Shown in pieces: positions 31,899 to 40,482 of a DNA stretch of 64,000 nt. Source of the stretch: Bombiscardovia coagulans (lineage in GTDB: Bacteria > Actinomycetota > Actinomycetes > Actinomycetales > Bifidobacteriaceae); assembly GCF_002259585.1 (NCBI RefSeq), contig NZ_MWWS01000004.1:1-64000 (forward strand). The letters run 5' to 3'. Each line of letters begins with the position of its first letter. Positions within the stretch are counted from its first letter, which is position 1. The position numbers were made by a program, and so were the translations under genes. The notes beneath the pieces were generated by a model. That model had not been told where the DNA came from. It did not search any database and saw only the letters and a program-made list of their open reading frames with translations.

Positions 31899-32587
31899 TG
31901 TATCTTTCACGTATTCCTTTGAATATGGCCAGGGCTGGAGCCAAGCAGTTGGTCCAGTCTCCATACAAGATGCACTCTGCTGTTGAGCATGCTTTTCCTC
32001 CAGGGGCACCTCGAGTGAGTGACGAAGGTAGGCTATTGTGGCGGCTTGATTTTTCTGAACGCAATCACAGTGTTTTCCTCTATGTGGTAAGTGTAGAAAA
32101 GCCTGACTTTACACACATAGTGGAGCAAGCTGGATGGCCCGCCTATGCAGAATGGGAAACAAAAGATTACCATACTCTTTTGAATAAAATAGCGGTAGGT
32201 CAGCAGTGGCATTTTCGGTTACGAGCAAACCCTGTTCGACGAGCAGCAGACAAGAGCAGGTATGGAATAGAAGACCCGCTCATAGGAAAAATTGAAGGTC
32301 ATGTCACTGTTGGTCAGCAGGAGCAGTGGCTTCTTAAGCGTTCCCTCAAAAATGGTTTTCGGATTTTAGGCTCTGACGAAGGACTTCACCTCACTGTTCG
32401 AGAACAGCAGAAGCAACAATTTCGCAGACAAGGGGCAACAGTTACTCTTTATACAGCTCTCTTTGATGGTGGTTTGGAAGTAACAGATGCCGATGCTTTT
32501 CGAAAGATGCTCTCTTTTGGATTAGGTAAAGCTAAGGGATTTGGTTGTGGTCTCCTTACTATTGAGCCTTTCATGCAGCAGAAGTGA
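31898..32587 (+). CDS. cas6e: Type I-E CRISPR RNA endonuclease Cas6e (229 aa)
   Basis: Begins MYLSRIPLNMARAGAKQL, with the N-terminal catalytic-type His in the SPYKMHSAVEHAFP region, the RLRANPVRRAAD strand, and the C-terminal glycine-rich loop FRKMLSFGLGKAKGFGCGLL: all characteristic of Cas6e (CasE), which cuts pre-crRNA at repeat hairpins and stays in Cascade. Full length and apparently intact. It follows the truncated cas5e with TAATG overlap. With no array or other Cascade genes here, it may be a relic, or could process crRNA for a host system. Confidence 0.9.
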   Translation: MYLSRIPLNMARAGAKQLVQSPYKMHSAVEHAFPPGAPRVSDEGRLLWRLDFSERNHSVFLYVVSVEKPDFTHIVEQAGWPAYAEWETKDYHTLLNKIAVGQQWHFRLRANPVRRAADKSRYGIEDPLIGKIEGHVTVGQQEQWLLKRSLKNGFRILGSDEGLHLTVREQQKQQFRRQGATVTLYTALFDGGLEVTDADAFRKMLSFGLGKAKGFGCGLLTIEPFMQQK

Positions 32588-32623
32588 CTGTTTTCAGCTA
32601 GTTTACAGTGGAGTTTCCATACT

Positions 32624-32833
32624 ATGGGTGTACCTAAGCATGCTGATCCAACTCATCAAGACCAGTCGTCACAATCAGTTGCTGGGGTTAAATGTGAAGA
32701 ATACGATGCACAAAAACAGCATCATCGTGCTTCCACAAGCAATTTGATGGGAACTCCTCCGCCAGAATTAGCGGTTCATTTCCACTTCTGGCCAGCGCAT
32801 AGGAAAAGACCGCATGAAGCAAGCAACCCTTGA
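32624..32833 (+). pseudogene. Possible cas1 5' remnant
   Basis: MGVPKHADPTHQDQ... and, 40 residues on, MGTPPPELA resemble the start of actinobacterial type I-E Cas1 proteins, and the position directly after cas6e is where cas1 is expected. After PELA the frame degenerates to HFHFWPAHRKRPHEASNP and stops; none of the Cas1 core follows. Identification is tentative because the N-terminus of Cas1 is poorly conserved. Confidence 0.35.
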
Positions 32834-32851
32834 AAGAGGAAGTCATTACTG

Positions 32852-33511
32852 ATGAGCAAGAACGAACGAAGCACCACTCACGAAGCACAGTTTACCGAGT
32901 TGGAACAAGAGCAAATTGCTAATATTCAACTATTTTGTCTTCTAGAACCAGGTACCCAGTTACAATGTTTTGATAAGTTGAGACCTTCGCAACAGCGATA
33001 CACTATTGCTCGCAGTACACTGTTTTTACGAATACCAGCAAACACTGATTTACGGGTATTTACAGGTTATTTTAATTCGCAGAACCAGCAAGTATTCATC
33101 AATGTTGGACAGCAAATACCTGATGACGTAGCATATGCTCGATGTGGTGTAACGAATGCACAGGGAGCAAGAATCATATGGCATTTCGACTTTGTACCTG
33201 AGCTAACAGAAAATGATACTGACAGTAATAAGCTTCCCTCTATATATAATCTTTCTGATTTACAATACGTGCGAGCTTACATACAAACACCTATTACAGA
33301 ATTTAACCCATTGCAAGATGGTCAATGGGATACACCCGTCGGATGCTCTGTCCGTATTGAACATCTACCTCAAGGATGGACGGTAAACAAACGCGTTCAA
33401 CCAGGCAGCTCAATATACCAGATCATGAGTGCTGATAACACTATTACCAGAGAATGGAAGTTTAGTGCTCAACATGCTCAACCACCACACCCGTTAGGTT
33501 ATACTTCATGA
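32852..33511 (+). CDS. Hypothetical protein (219 aa)
   Basis: Ribosome site GAAAGAGGAAG before ATG 32852. Soluble, beta-rich looking (YTIARSTLFLRIPANTDLRV), Gln-rich, no known motif. It lies just beyond the cas relics and is T/A-ending in codon use like the backbone, so it probably belongs to the conjugative region. Function unknown. Confidence 0.65.
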   Translation: MSKNERSTTHEAQFTELEQEQIANIQLFCLLEPGTQLQCFDKLRPSQQRYTIARSTLFLRIPANTDLRVFTGYFNSQNQQVFINVGQQIPDDVAYARCGVTNAQGARIIWHFDFVPELTENDTDSNKLPSIYNLSDLQYVRAYIQTPITEFNPLQDGQWDTPVGCSVRIEHLPQGWTVNKRVQPGSSIYQIMSADNTITREWKFSAQHAQPPHPLGYTS

Positions 33512-33578
33512 TCGTTAGTGTGAATAAGGTTATACTGTTATCAAGGAACACTTAAGCAAATGAGATTAACGAATCTTA

Positions 33579-35519
33579 TTATCCTTGGCTTAACAGTTTA
33601 GCTAATTGTTCTGCATCCATGAGTTGGGCACCACTGCCTGCATCCTGTACAGGCACTGAATCATTTTCATGGTTACTAGTATCATTTTCGCTCGTTGATG
33701 AGTTAGCAGAAAAAGTGGTTTGTGATTCGTATAATGCTTCACGTAATAATGCTAGTATCCCATCTGAAGCCAATGCTTGTTCATAAGGAAGGCTGATTCG
33801 TTCGGTTAAATATCGCATGTATTCGCCGTCTGGAGGGTTATCAGGACCGTGATGACGTAACGTGTCTAGGTAGCGGGTTTCATTAATATCTTCAGGTAAA
33901 CCGATAAGATTAGTGAGAGTGCGTCCGTAGATTTCTGTATCTGATTGTGTATTGGTTCCAGCCCAATAGGTTTTGAAGACTTGTCCACGTTCTCCTGCGA
34001 GTTCTGCTCTACCAACGCCTTTCGAGACACCTTCATCGAGAATGTTCGCCGGAACATTAGGCATGTGTTTAGGATCATGGAAGACACCGTTGACGAGACT
34101 ATCACTAGGGTTTGGTCCCATGACGATTCGATGTCCAAATAAGTCGCGTGTGGTGGGACCGAGTCCTGATCGATCGTTTACGGTTTGTGAGGCGAGTATG
34201 AGTCGATATCCTTGTGCTCGAGCTGTGCGAAGTAATCGTAAGGTTTTAGTTTTAATATCATATTCAGCTTGCCCAGTAAAAGTTTGTTCTATGACTGCTG
34301 GCGGTGTTTTTTCTGAGTTTGGGATGCTTTTACAAACGCTGGCTGTGTCTACCAGACTACTAAACTCGTCTATTACTACTACATGTATCGGGTATTGTTG
34401 TTTAGCCCAGTCTGGAATCATGTACCAGCTTTGCCAACCATTTTCTTTCCATACTTTAGCTCGTTCACCATGCTCAATTTCTTCTACGAGTAGGTTAAGT
34501 ACGCCTGCTGCCTGGACTATGGATTCACAGCCCCAATGATGTGGAGTCACCCAAGGACGCAGCCAGTAAAAGTCAGTACTTTTGTTGTCCAAGTCAATGA
34601 CACTTAAATCAACATGTTGTGCAATTAAACCTGCTAGTATCGCATTCAACGCTACTGTTTTACCTGTTCCTCCTTCGCCACCAAGAAGGAGAAAACTGCT
34701 TTCTTGCCAGTCAATGACAGCTGGCTTATATTCTAGCCCTCCAGCCTGGGGGAGGAGCACTCCGAATGGGGTGAGTGCTTGTTGTTGAGCAGTACCTAAT
34801 TGAGATAGCGGATATTCGTGTGCAGGTTGGAATGAGGCAGGTTCGCCAGGATGGATGATAATAACACCTGTTTTAGCGTTAGCTTCGAACCACCAGCCTA
34901 AATGACCTATCTGCTGGCAGGCTTCCTGTACTTTCTCATCATACTTACTGGGAGTGTATATGATAGTGTGATCCAGCACGCATTCCCATCCGCCTTCTAA
35001 GGTTTCTTTTACGCTTACCTGCCAAGGATCAATGTTTAATGCGTTGGCAAGTAGTCCTCTTGCAGTTGATTGTGCTGGTGATAGTTTCTCAATAACTGCA
35101 CGTCCTTCATAGGGGTGAAATTGTGTGAGTTTAAATCCAGGGTATTTCTGCTCATACATTGCTTGTACTTTTGCTCCAGCACTAGGTGTGCTTTGTGAGG
35201 CGGAAAGTCGAATCTCACGACGATTTCCTGACCCTTCTACCGAGCTGACACTGCGATCAACTAACACAGCTACATGCCTATCCTGGTCAATAAAATCAAG
35301 TACAGCGTCAGCAGCATCTGGATTACCGGTTTTAAATTCTTTAATTTTATGATCTAGTAAACGTCTATGACTGGCATTATTAGCTGGATCGAAAATAATA
35401 TTATTTCCCTGACGGTCTTTTACTTGCGCCGGGAATACACATTCAAACTGTTTCATGGTATTTTCTATGCGACTTTGCACAATACTTCTAGTGATCTGTC
35501 TTCTTATTCGCTTATTCAA
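33579..35519 (-). CDS. FtsK/TcpA-like DNA translocase ATPase (646 aa)
   Basis: Ribosome site AAAAGGAG before ATG 35519. The ATPase domain carries Walker A GGEGGTGKTVALN (~residue 280), LSVIDLDNKSTDF and Walker B HVVVIDEFSSLVD (~380), followed by RTARAQGYRLILASQ and NDRSGLGPTTRDLFGHRIVMG, the sensor/arginine region of FtsK/SpoIIIE-HerA translocases such as TcpA. No membrane helix is seen at the N-terminus, unlike the usual TcpA. The Ser/Asn-rich C-terminus is probably disordered. It likely couples the transfer complex to the secretion channel. Minus strand, alone. Confidence 0.82.
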   Translation of the reverse strand: MNKRIRRQITRSIVQSRIENTMKQFECVFPAQVKDRQGNNIIFDPANNASHRRLLDHKIKEFKTGNPDAADAVLDFIDQDRHVAVLVDRSVSSVEGSGNRREIRLSASQSTPSAGAKVQAMYEQKYPGFKLTQFHPYEGRAVIEKLSPAQSTARGLLANALNIDPWQVSVKETLEGGWECVLDHTIIYTPSKYDEKVQEACQQIGHLGWWFEANAKTGVIIIHPGEPASFQPAHEYPLSQLGTAQQQALTPFGVLLPQAGGLEYKPAVIDWQESSFLLLGGEGGTGKTVALNAILAGLIAQHVDLSVIDLDNKSTDFYWLRPWVTPHHWGCESIVQAAGVLNLLVEEIEHGERAKVWKENGWQSWYMIPDWAKQQYPIHVVVIDEFSSLVDTASVCKSIPNSEKTPPAVIEQTFTGQAEYDIKTKTLRLLRTARAQGYRLILASQTVNDRSGLGPTTRDLFGHRIVMGPNPSDSLVNGVFHDPKHMPNVPANILDEGVSKGVGRAELAGERGQVFKTYWAGTNTQSDTEIYGRTLTNLIGLPEDINETRYLDTLRHHGPDNPPDGEYMRYLTERISLPYEQALASDGILALLREALYESQTTFSANSSTSENDTSNHENDSVPVQDAGSGAQLMDAEQLAKLLSQG

Positions 35520-35612
35520 GCTCCTTTTGAGAGTACTTTAACGTTGAATAACAAGCTGACTCGCTCGTAAAACAACATATATGGGTTTTGCGCGAGTGCT
35601 CTCAACACAGAC

Positions 35613-35654
35613 TATGTCCTTCCAAGATCAACTACACTGACTATGGAAGGACAT
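35613..35654. repeat. 11-bp inverted repeat
   Basis: ATGTCCTTCCA and TGGAAGGACAT with a 20-base spacer, between the 3' end of the tag gene and the 5' end of the TcpA-like gene. Terminator or operator. Confidence 0.45.
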
Positions 35655-35672
35655 GTTAAGGGGAATCAAAGC

Positions 35673-36350
35673 TCAACGATTAGCGAAATAGGGTGCAAGA
35701 TGAATCTTATCGGAATGAGACTTCCAGTATAATTCAAGTCGTTGTTGGTATTTCTCTTTTAATTGGTCACTAGCCGCTAGCACCTGATTCATCTCTTCGT
35801 CAGTTAAATAAATTCGCTTCTCGCCTTTAGACTGGAATGGATCCTTTTGTCCGATCTTATGATATTTATCAAAACTAATATCATCGCTCAAATTCTGGTC
35901 TTCATTTGGTGCTGTAATATATGGGTCTCCTTTAGTTCGACCATATTTCTTCCAATAAGCTGCACTCATATCTTCGAAATGACTTAGATTATATTCAACA
36001 AATACATCATGTAAGGATTGTTGTTTGTCAGGTCGTTCTTCCATGTCATCATATGGGATGGCTGTTTGAATAGTTGGTTTAAAGAAAGCTATAACTGGTC
36101 CACGCATTCCTAGTGTCACATAATCATAGTTACGCTCATAATAAGACCTCCATTGTTTAGCATCGTTTTTCACGTCTGGTAATGCGTTTATGAATGCGGT
36201 TTTTTCCTTAGCATTGAATATACGAGCTTCAAGTGGGTGTTGTATGGCAGTTAAATTGGGAAGATCATCACCTTTTCCACCTGGTTTAGTATCGTATTGT
36301 CCTCCTGTGGAACCAGGAGAGTTTTTTGGTTTACGCGCATCATTGCTCAT
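35673..36350 (-). CDS. Tag-bearing protein (225 aa)
   Basis: The N-terminal ~30 residues (RKPKNSPGSTGGQYD...KGDDLPNL) are almost identical, even at the DNA level (36269-36350 versus 109-190, about one change), to the tags at 1-190 and 30469-30834. The body is unrelated: a soluble, charged domain (EKTAFINALPDVKNDAKQW, SYYERNYDYVTLGMRGPVI, LTDEEMNQVLAASDQLKEKY) not recognised. Divergent from the 36413 operon over a near-palindromic promoter. The cargo-like architecture suggests a shared destination. Confidence 0.75.
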   Translation of the reverse strand: MSNDARKPKNSPGSTGGQYDTKPGGKGDDLPNLTAIQHPLEARIFNAKEKTAFINALPDVKNDAKQWRSYYERNYDYVTLGMRGPVIAFFKPTIQTAIPYDDMEERPDKQQSLHDVFVEYNLSHFEDMSAAYWKKYGRTKGDPYITAPNEDQNLSDDISFDKYHKIGQKDPFQSKGEKRIYLTDEEMNQVLAASDQLKEKYQQRLELYWKSHSDKIHLAPYFANR

Positions 36351-36390
36351 TAAATACTCCTTTAATCTTTGTCTGTGTTGGCACTAACAC

Positions 36391-36403
36391 CTATGCCGCA
36401 TAG
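36391..36403. promoter_or_regulatory. Bidirectional element promoter CTATGCCGCATAG
   Basis: Near-palindrome giving GCATAG on both strands. Plus: 9 bases before ATG 36413; minus: upstream of ATG 36350. Same layout as at 55791. Confidence 0.55.
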
Positions 36404-36412
36404 CTCAGGAGT

Positions 36413-36715
36413 ATGAGTATTACCGATATTATGGCTACTGCATGGAAAGCTTTCTGGTCGAATGTAACCTCACCAGGATTTCTTAGTGTTTTCGTAGCTC
36501 TAGTTGTATGTTGTTTATTGTTAGGGTTTGCTTTACGTCGAACTTTACGTGCTATTGATTTCGCACTACGTGCAGGCGCGTTCCTGTTAGCAGTCACTTT
36601 TATCGTCGGAATCTTAGGTGTTCTAGGTATTCAATTTACCTGGCTTAACCCATTAATTAATTGGTTTCTTGAAATAGTTCATGCTCCCATCTATGTAGGA
36701 GTTCAGATTATATGA
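36413..36715 (+). CDS. Small membrane protein (100 aa)
   Basis: Two or three hydrophobic helices (FLSVFVALVVCCLLLGFAL, GAFLLAVTFIVGILGVLGI) and a weakly polar C-terminus. ATG 36413 follows GCATAG by 9 bases, with AGGAG in between. Overlaps the nuclease gene by 4 bp. Possibly a small subunit of the transfer channel (VirB2/VirB3-like in size), unproven. Confidence 0.65.
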   Translation: MSITDIMATAWKAFWSNVTSPGFLSVFVALVVCCLLLGFALRRTLRAIDFALRAGAFLLAVTFIVGILGVLGIQFTWLNPLINWFLEIVHAPIYVGVQII

Positions 36716-37638
36716 GTAAACGTAAAAGTCTTTTATCAACCGTTCTTGACAAGATTGTAGCGATTTTCTTAGTCTGCGTGCTTGTTGTTATTCTTATCGC
36801 TTCCGGGGGATGGAAGGCTATCAGTAATGCGTTTGGTATTGGTGATGCTGATGCTAACATACACCAGTTAACACAATCACATGAGCAACCTTCTCGCGAA
36901 AGTGATGTGCAAAGTCTTAATCAATGGTTAGGTAAAATCACTAACCCAGATCGAAAACAACCATCACATGCAAGTCAACCATCTTCATCAAACAAACGTC
37001 CTCATAGTAGCCAGTGGGGAACCAATCCTGCACTCTGGCAGGAGGCGTTAACCACTGTAGCTAGTATTCCGATAGCTCAACCACATATCGCTGGATATAA
37101 TCGCCAACAACAGTTCGGGGGATGGGCTCCAGCCGCTAGCATGTGCGGTTCAGCTACAACACGAGATGTCATTCTACAACGCGATCTTACGAATACTCAT
37201 CAAAATAAACGCTGTCAGATAGAAACAGGTGTTTTACAAGATCCTTATACGAATAAAACAATAATGTTTACGAGAGGGAAAACCACCAGCAGTAGTGTAC
37301 AAATTGACCATGTAGTCGCTTTACTGGATGCGTACGCTTCAGGGGCTCGAACCTGGGATCAGCAAAAACGTGTTCAATATGCTAACAGTCCTGATGTGTT
37401 GCTTGCAGTCGATGGGTCTGCAAATACGGCAAAAGGAGCTGGATTAGATTTTAACAATACATCGCAGTGGAGAGCCCAAAATAGTGGTGCTCCAAATATT
37501 TGGATGCCAGATAATCCTCAATATCGTTGTGATTATATTTCTAAAAGAGTCTCTATTAAACACACATGGGGGTTGACTATGAGCGCGAAAGAGAAACAAG
37601 AAACTATTCATGTGCTCAGTGGGTGCATAGCTAAATAA
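36712..37638 (+). CDS. Membrane-anchored/secreted HNH nuclease (DUF1524-like, 308 aa)
   Basis: N-terminal hydrophobic helix (IVAIFLVCVLVVILIASGGW, ~residues 13-32), a Ser/Gln-rich linker, then from ~residue 140 the domain CGSATTRDVILQRDL, VQIDHVVALLDAYASGA, VQYANSPDVLLAVDG, NTAKGAGLDF and a terminal L..GC, the conserved pattern of actinobacterial secreted HNH nucleases with the GmrSD-C fold. It acts outside the membrane. Translated together with the 100-aa membrane protein. A surface nuclease in a conjugation region could trim DNA, act against competitors or prevent DNA clumping (inference). Confidence 0.82.
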   Translation: MSKRKSLLSTVLDKIVAIFLVCVLVVILIASGGWKAISNAFGIGDADANIHQLTQSHEQPSRESDVQSLNQWLGKITNPDRKQPSHASQPSSSNKRPHSSQWGTNPALWQEALTTVASIPIAQPHIAGYNRQQQFGGWAPAASMCGSATTRDVILQRDLTNTHQNKRCQIETGVLQDPYTNKTIMFTRGKTTSSSVQIDHVVALLDAYASGARTWDQQKRVQYANSPDVLLAVDGSANTAKGAGLDFNNTSQWRAQNSGAPNIWMPDNPQYRCDYISKRVSIKHTWGLTMSAKEKQETIHVLSGCIAK

Positions 37639-37749
37639 AGCTGATAACAATACTGGTTACGGCTTGTATGACGGTACGAACAATGGTCGTATACGTGTAA
37701 ACAATTTGAATAATCTGTGGATTTTACAGTTCATTGAAGGAGGAGTGTT

Positions 37750-38322
37750 ATGTCTATTGCCTTGTTTGCAAAACAACATCGACGAGTTGAATTGATGAAG
37801 GGATATGATGCTATGCCAGATGCTACTTTGCAGGAATGCTGGCAGAGGCCTTTTTATCTGTTTGCTCGAGGTAAAGGGCGTGCCTGTCGTAAAGAGCTAT
37901 GGATGTTTGGTGTATTCGTAGCTATTATGTCTCAAGGCTTGTCAAGATTGTTTGATTCTGGTGCTCTGATTATTATTCCTACACTGTTTTCCATAGTATG
38001 TTGTATTCCTCATTATGCTCTCATGGTTCGCCGTTCGCATGATCTGATGCTGTCAGGCTGGCTGGCATTGCTACCGGTAGGTTTAACGTTTTTAGCATCT
38101 GTTATTGTCACATGCGAAAACATGCATGTTGGAGATGAAAGTCTGTTCGGTGGGTTAGCAATAGTGGCCATAGTGTTGGCTGTTCTTTCGCAGGTTCCGC
38201 TTTTGTGTTTTCCTTCCCGTTATCCTAAAACAGTAGAGGATACAGTAAATGATGAAGAACGAGATAATAGTTGGAATGCTGTTAACAGTATTCAAGTAGG
38301 TGATACTACTAGAACGTATTAA
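37750..38322 (+). CDS. DUF805-like membrane protein (190 aa)
   Basis: AGGAGGAG before ATG 37750. The YLFARGKGRACRKELWMFGVF segment, three or four hydrophobic helices and ALMVRRSHDLMLSGWLALLP (R-R-x-H-D) are the hallmarks of DUF805 inner-membrane proteins (YhaH-like). The family is of unknown function. It follows the nuclease by 111 bp and is followed by a terminator. Confidence 0.75.
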   Translation: MSIALFAKQHRRVELMKGYDAMPDATLQECWQRPFYLFARGKGRACRKELWMFGVFVAIMSQGLSRLFDSGALIIIPTLFSIVCCIPHYALMVRRSHDLMLSGWLALLPVGLTFLASVIVTCENMHVGDESLFGGLAIVAIVLAVLSQVPLLCFPSRYPKTVEDTVNDEERDNSWNAVNSIQVGDTTRTY

Positions 38323-38344
38323 CGTATAAGCTGTTGAGCGAATA

Positions 38345-38388
38345 TAGTGTCCCTCATCAATATTACAAGGTGGGGGACACTATTTTTC
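38345..38388 (+). terminator. Intrinsic terminator between convergent genes
   Basis: AGTGTCCC pairs with GGGGACACT, followed by ATTTTT; lies after the DUF805 gene and overlaps the end of 38380. Confidence 0.7.
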
Positions 38389-38685
38389 TGGTAATTCCAC
38401 TTGGTAAATGTTGCTACTGATTCGCCATACTGATGATAATAATGGGCGATGAAATAAGATAATCGTACGTTTAACGAGTTGACGGCGCATAAATCCACCT
38501 AAAGTGGAGTACTGGGCTATTATTTTACGTTGTCCTATCTTACTTATTGTTGCATCTACTGGTCTGACAACATTCTTGTCTGTCGTGTTTTCTCCTTGAG
38601 GTAAGTAAACGAAAGATACTCTACTTCCTACTTGCATGTTAAAGGTTATTGGATGTCCATCAGCATACACTTGTATTACACTCAT
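38380..38685 (-). CDS. Hypothetical protein (101 aa), downstream of TcpC-like gene
   Basis: Overlaps the TcpC-like gene by 4 bp (ATGA). Mainly beta strands (ITFNMQVGSRVSFVYLPQG, RLVKRTIILFHRPLL); no membrane helix. Probably a small cytoplasmic or periplasmic accessory of the transfer channel. Not recognised. Confidence 0.6.
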   Translation of the reverse strand: MSVIQVYADGHPITFNMQVGSRVSFVYLPQGENTTDKNVVRPVDATISKIGQRKIIAQYSTLGGFMRRQLVKRTIILFHRPLLSSVWRISSNIYQVELPEK

Positions 38686-39647
38686 GATTTATCCTTTCCG
38701 TCTTCGTTAATATTGAGCGCATTAGCATCCATAAGAGCATCATGCCAGCGGTTTGCGTACTCGGGTAGTGTAGGTCCTTGCCCTGGTGCCCCCCATGCAA
38801 GTACATGAGGTGTTCCATCAGGATTAGATACTAGTAAATCGTAAACGAATTTAGTGGGCGCTTGAGTTTCGGCTTTTTCGTGTAGAGTGACGCTTACTCG
38901 TAATACTGCGGTGTCTGATGTGTTGCCTTCGCGATTAATTTTTCCGCGCTTCAAATATGCACCATGATCAATCGTGGTGGATTGTGCTGAACCTAGCATG
39001 AGTGGCTGATATGTTGCATTCGCATCAGGGTCGGATACCACGACTTTTAAACGGTCGGGGTCGGTACTCATCCATGCTTGCCCCCATTGGGTTACTAACG
39101 TTTGTAGCGCAGCTGATGGTTGTAAATCATTTAATGTGTCAGCCCAGCTTAATGTGGTGTCTGGTTGGCTTTGTGATATAGGAGGTAACGGGTTTGCACT
39201 CACTCCTGCTACGGGTATACCGTTATCTGTGACGGTAACATGTACTTTCCACCATCTGTTTTTCTTGTTTTCAACAGTTAAATTATGGGTTCGTACGTTT
39301 GCTTGCGTATGACCATCACTCAGCGTATAAGGTTGTGAACCATCCCAGCTGACAATATGCGCGCCTTCTCCTAATGGATCACCATGTGTCAGCCAGGTTT
39401 CTACGCTTGCGTAAGCTGCTTGTTTACCTGTTGGATTGAAATCTGGGACGATTGGTTTCGGCGCTGTTGGCTGGTTGACGATTGCGCCAACAAGATAGAT
39501 AACCAGTATGAATTCGATAATTCGGATAACACGCCACCATTTAGTGCGTGCAGCCACTAGTTTTACGAATTGTTTATCCGGGTTTTCTTCTGGTTTCTGA
39601 TGGGCTCGTTGCCAACCATAGTCTGTTTGCGTTCGTTTTTTCCACAT
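38682..39647 (-). CDS. TcpC/VirB8-like conjugation protein (321 aa)
   Basis: Cytoplasmic N-terminus (~35 residues), one membrane helix (IRIIEFILVIYLVGAIVNQ, ~residues 39-57), and two external NTF2-like domains: YASVETWLTHGDPLGE...IVSW is typical of the first, and LQTLVTQWGQAWMSTDPDRL with FVYDLLVSNPDGT of the second. This matches the TcpC family of Gram-positive conjugation systems, which assemble the wall-side channel. ATG 39647 lies 8 bases behind the TCGCATAG element with no ribosome site, so the message looks leaderless. Followed by the 101-aa gene. Confidence 0.75.
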   Translation of the reverse strand: MWKKRTQTDYGWQRAHQKPEENPDKQFVKLVAARTKWWRVIRIIEFILVIYLVGAIVNQPTAPKPIVPDFNPTGKQAAYASVETWLTHGDPLGEGAHIVSWDGSQPYTLSDGHTQANVRTHNLTVENKKNRWWKVHVTVTDNGIPVAGVSANPLPPISQSQPDTTLSWADTLNDLQPSAALQTLVTQWGQAWMSTDPDRLKVVVSDPDANATYQPLMLGSAQSTTIDHGAYLKRGKINREGNTSDTAVLRVSVTLHEKAETQAPTKFVYDLLVSNPDGTPHVLAWGAPGQGPTLPEYANRWHDALMDANALNINEDGKDKS

Positions 39648-39657
39648 GTTCTCTAAC

Positions 39658-39681
39658 TATGCGAACGATAAAGCTGCATAG
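39658..39681. promoter_or_regulatory. Divergent element promoters
   Basis: On the minus strand TTCGCATAGTT stands 8 bases before ATG 39647. On the plus strand CTGCATAGAAAG (39676-39681) stands 35 bases before ATG 39716. Confidence 0.5.
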
Positions 39682-39715
39682 AAAGTAAAGACAATTCTTA
39701 GAGAAAGGTATCATA

Positions 39716-40078
39716 ATGCGTAATTATGGTGGGTTTATAGCTGCCCCGCAAATTGTTGGTCCGTTGCGTGATGGTGTCCAAAAGTTTGTTTCCACTATCT
39801 CCAGTAATAGTGGACTCATGACATTACTTATGGTAATTGGCGGTATTGTTATCGCAGTTTGTATTGCATTGTTACTGCTGAGAAAGTTTTGGCCACAAAC
39901 CCCTATAGGAAGACAAATGAATGAAGGTAACAGCAGTGTCGTATGGTGTATCGTAGCTATTTTACTGGGTACTGTACTTATTTTACCTGGTCAAATTCTA
40001 CCCTTCCTCACAGCAATTATCGCTAGTTTAGTACAGTGGGTTATTCTAAACCCTTTGAGTATGATTTTCGGTATTTAA
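39716..40078 (+). CDS. Small polytopic membrane protein (120 aa)
   Basis: AGAAAGG before ATG 39716. Two long hydrophobic helices (LMTLLMVIGGIVIAVCIALLLL, VVWCIVAILLGTVLILPGQIL) plus a third at the end. Size and position in front of PrgI/TcpE-like and VirB6-like genes suit a VirB2/TcpD-like channel subunit; family call not certain. Confidence 0.6.
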   Translation: MRNYGGFIAAPQIVGPLRDGVQKFVSTISSNSGLMTLLMVIGGIVIAVCIALLLLRKFWPQTPIGRQMNEGNSSVVWCIVAILLGTVLILPGQILPFLTAIIASLVQWVILNPLSMIFGI

Positions 40079-40080
40079 TC

Positions 40081-40482
40081 ATGCTGTTTGATTTAACGCG
40101 AATTTCAGGCGAGCGCGTCAGCCAGGTTGATGAGTTGAAAGTGGCAGGACGTATTTGGTTGCGTTCTACTGATTTATTGCTCATCGGTGGTGGTGCTGTG
40201 GTGGGTGTGATGATAGCTCAGAGTATTCGTATGCTTACGGTGAGTTGGATTCCCTATTTATTGATACCTGTGTGTGCTTGTGTGTCGTATGTGTTGTTTT
40301 CGCGTAAGCGTTCTGTTGCTGGTGAAGTGCATGCTCGCCGTTTTGATCGGTGGCGTGATAAACGGCGTGCACTTGATGGAGAGTTTATTTTACCTGGTTC
40401 TAGTCGAGCGTTTAGTCCGAATGGGTATCGGTTGATTATGCAGCATGCTCATCCTGTGTATGCGCCTCGTTCGTATTCGTAA
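40081..40482 (+). CDS. TcpE/PrgI-like membrane protein (133 aa)
   Basis: ATG 40081, two bases after the previous stop. The N-terminal ~35 residues are polar, then two adjacent hydrophobic helices (LLLIGGGAVVGVMIAQSI, IPYLLIPVCACVSYVLF), then a basic cytoplasmic tail (FDRWRDKRRALDGEFI). This two-helix hairpin arrangement is that of TcpE/PrgI proteins, which partner VirB4. Immediately upstream of the VirB6-like gene. Confidence 0.6.
   Translation: MLFDLTRISGERVSQVDELKVAGRIWLRSTDLLLIGGGAVVGVMIAQSIRMLTVSWIPYLLIPVCACVSYVLFSRKRSVAGEVHARRFDRWRDKRRALDGEFILPGSSRAFSPNGYRLIMQHAHPVYAPRSYS

Noticed and set aside
31182-32850. A CRISPR array next to the cas genes
   Set aside because: No regularly spaced ~28-bp repeats are visible between 30.4 and 34 kb or elsewhere in the window.
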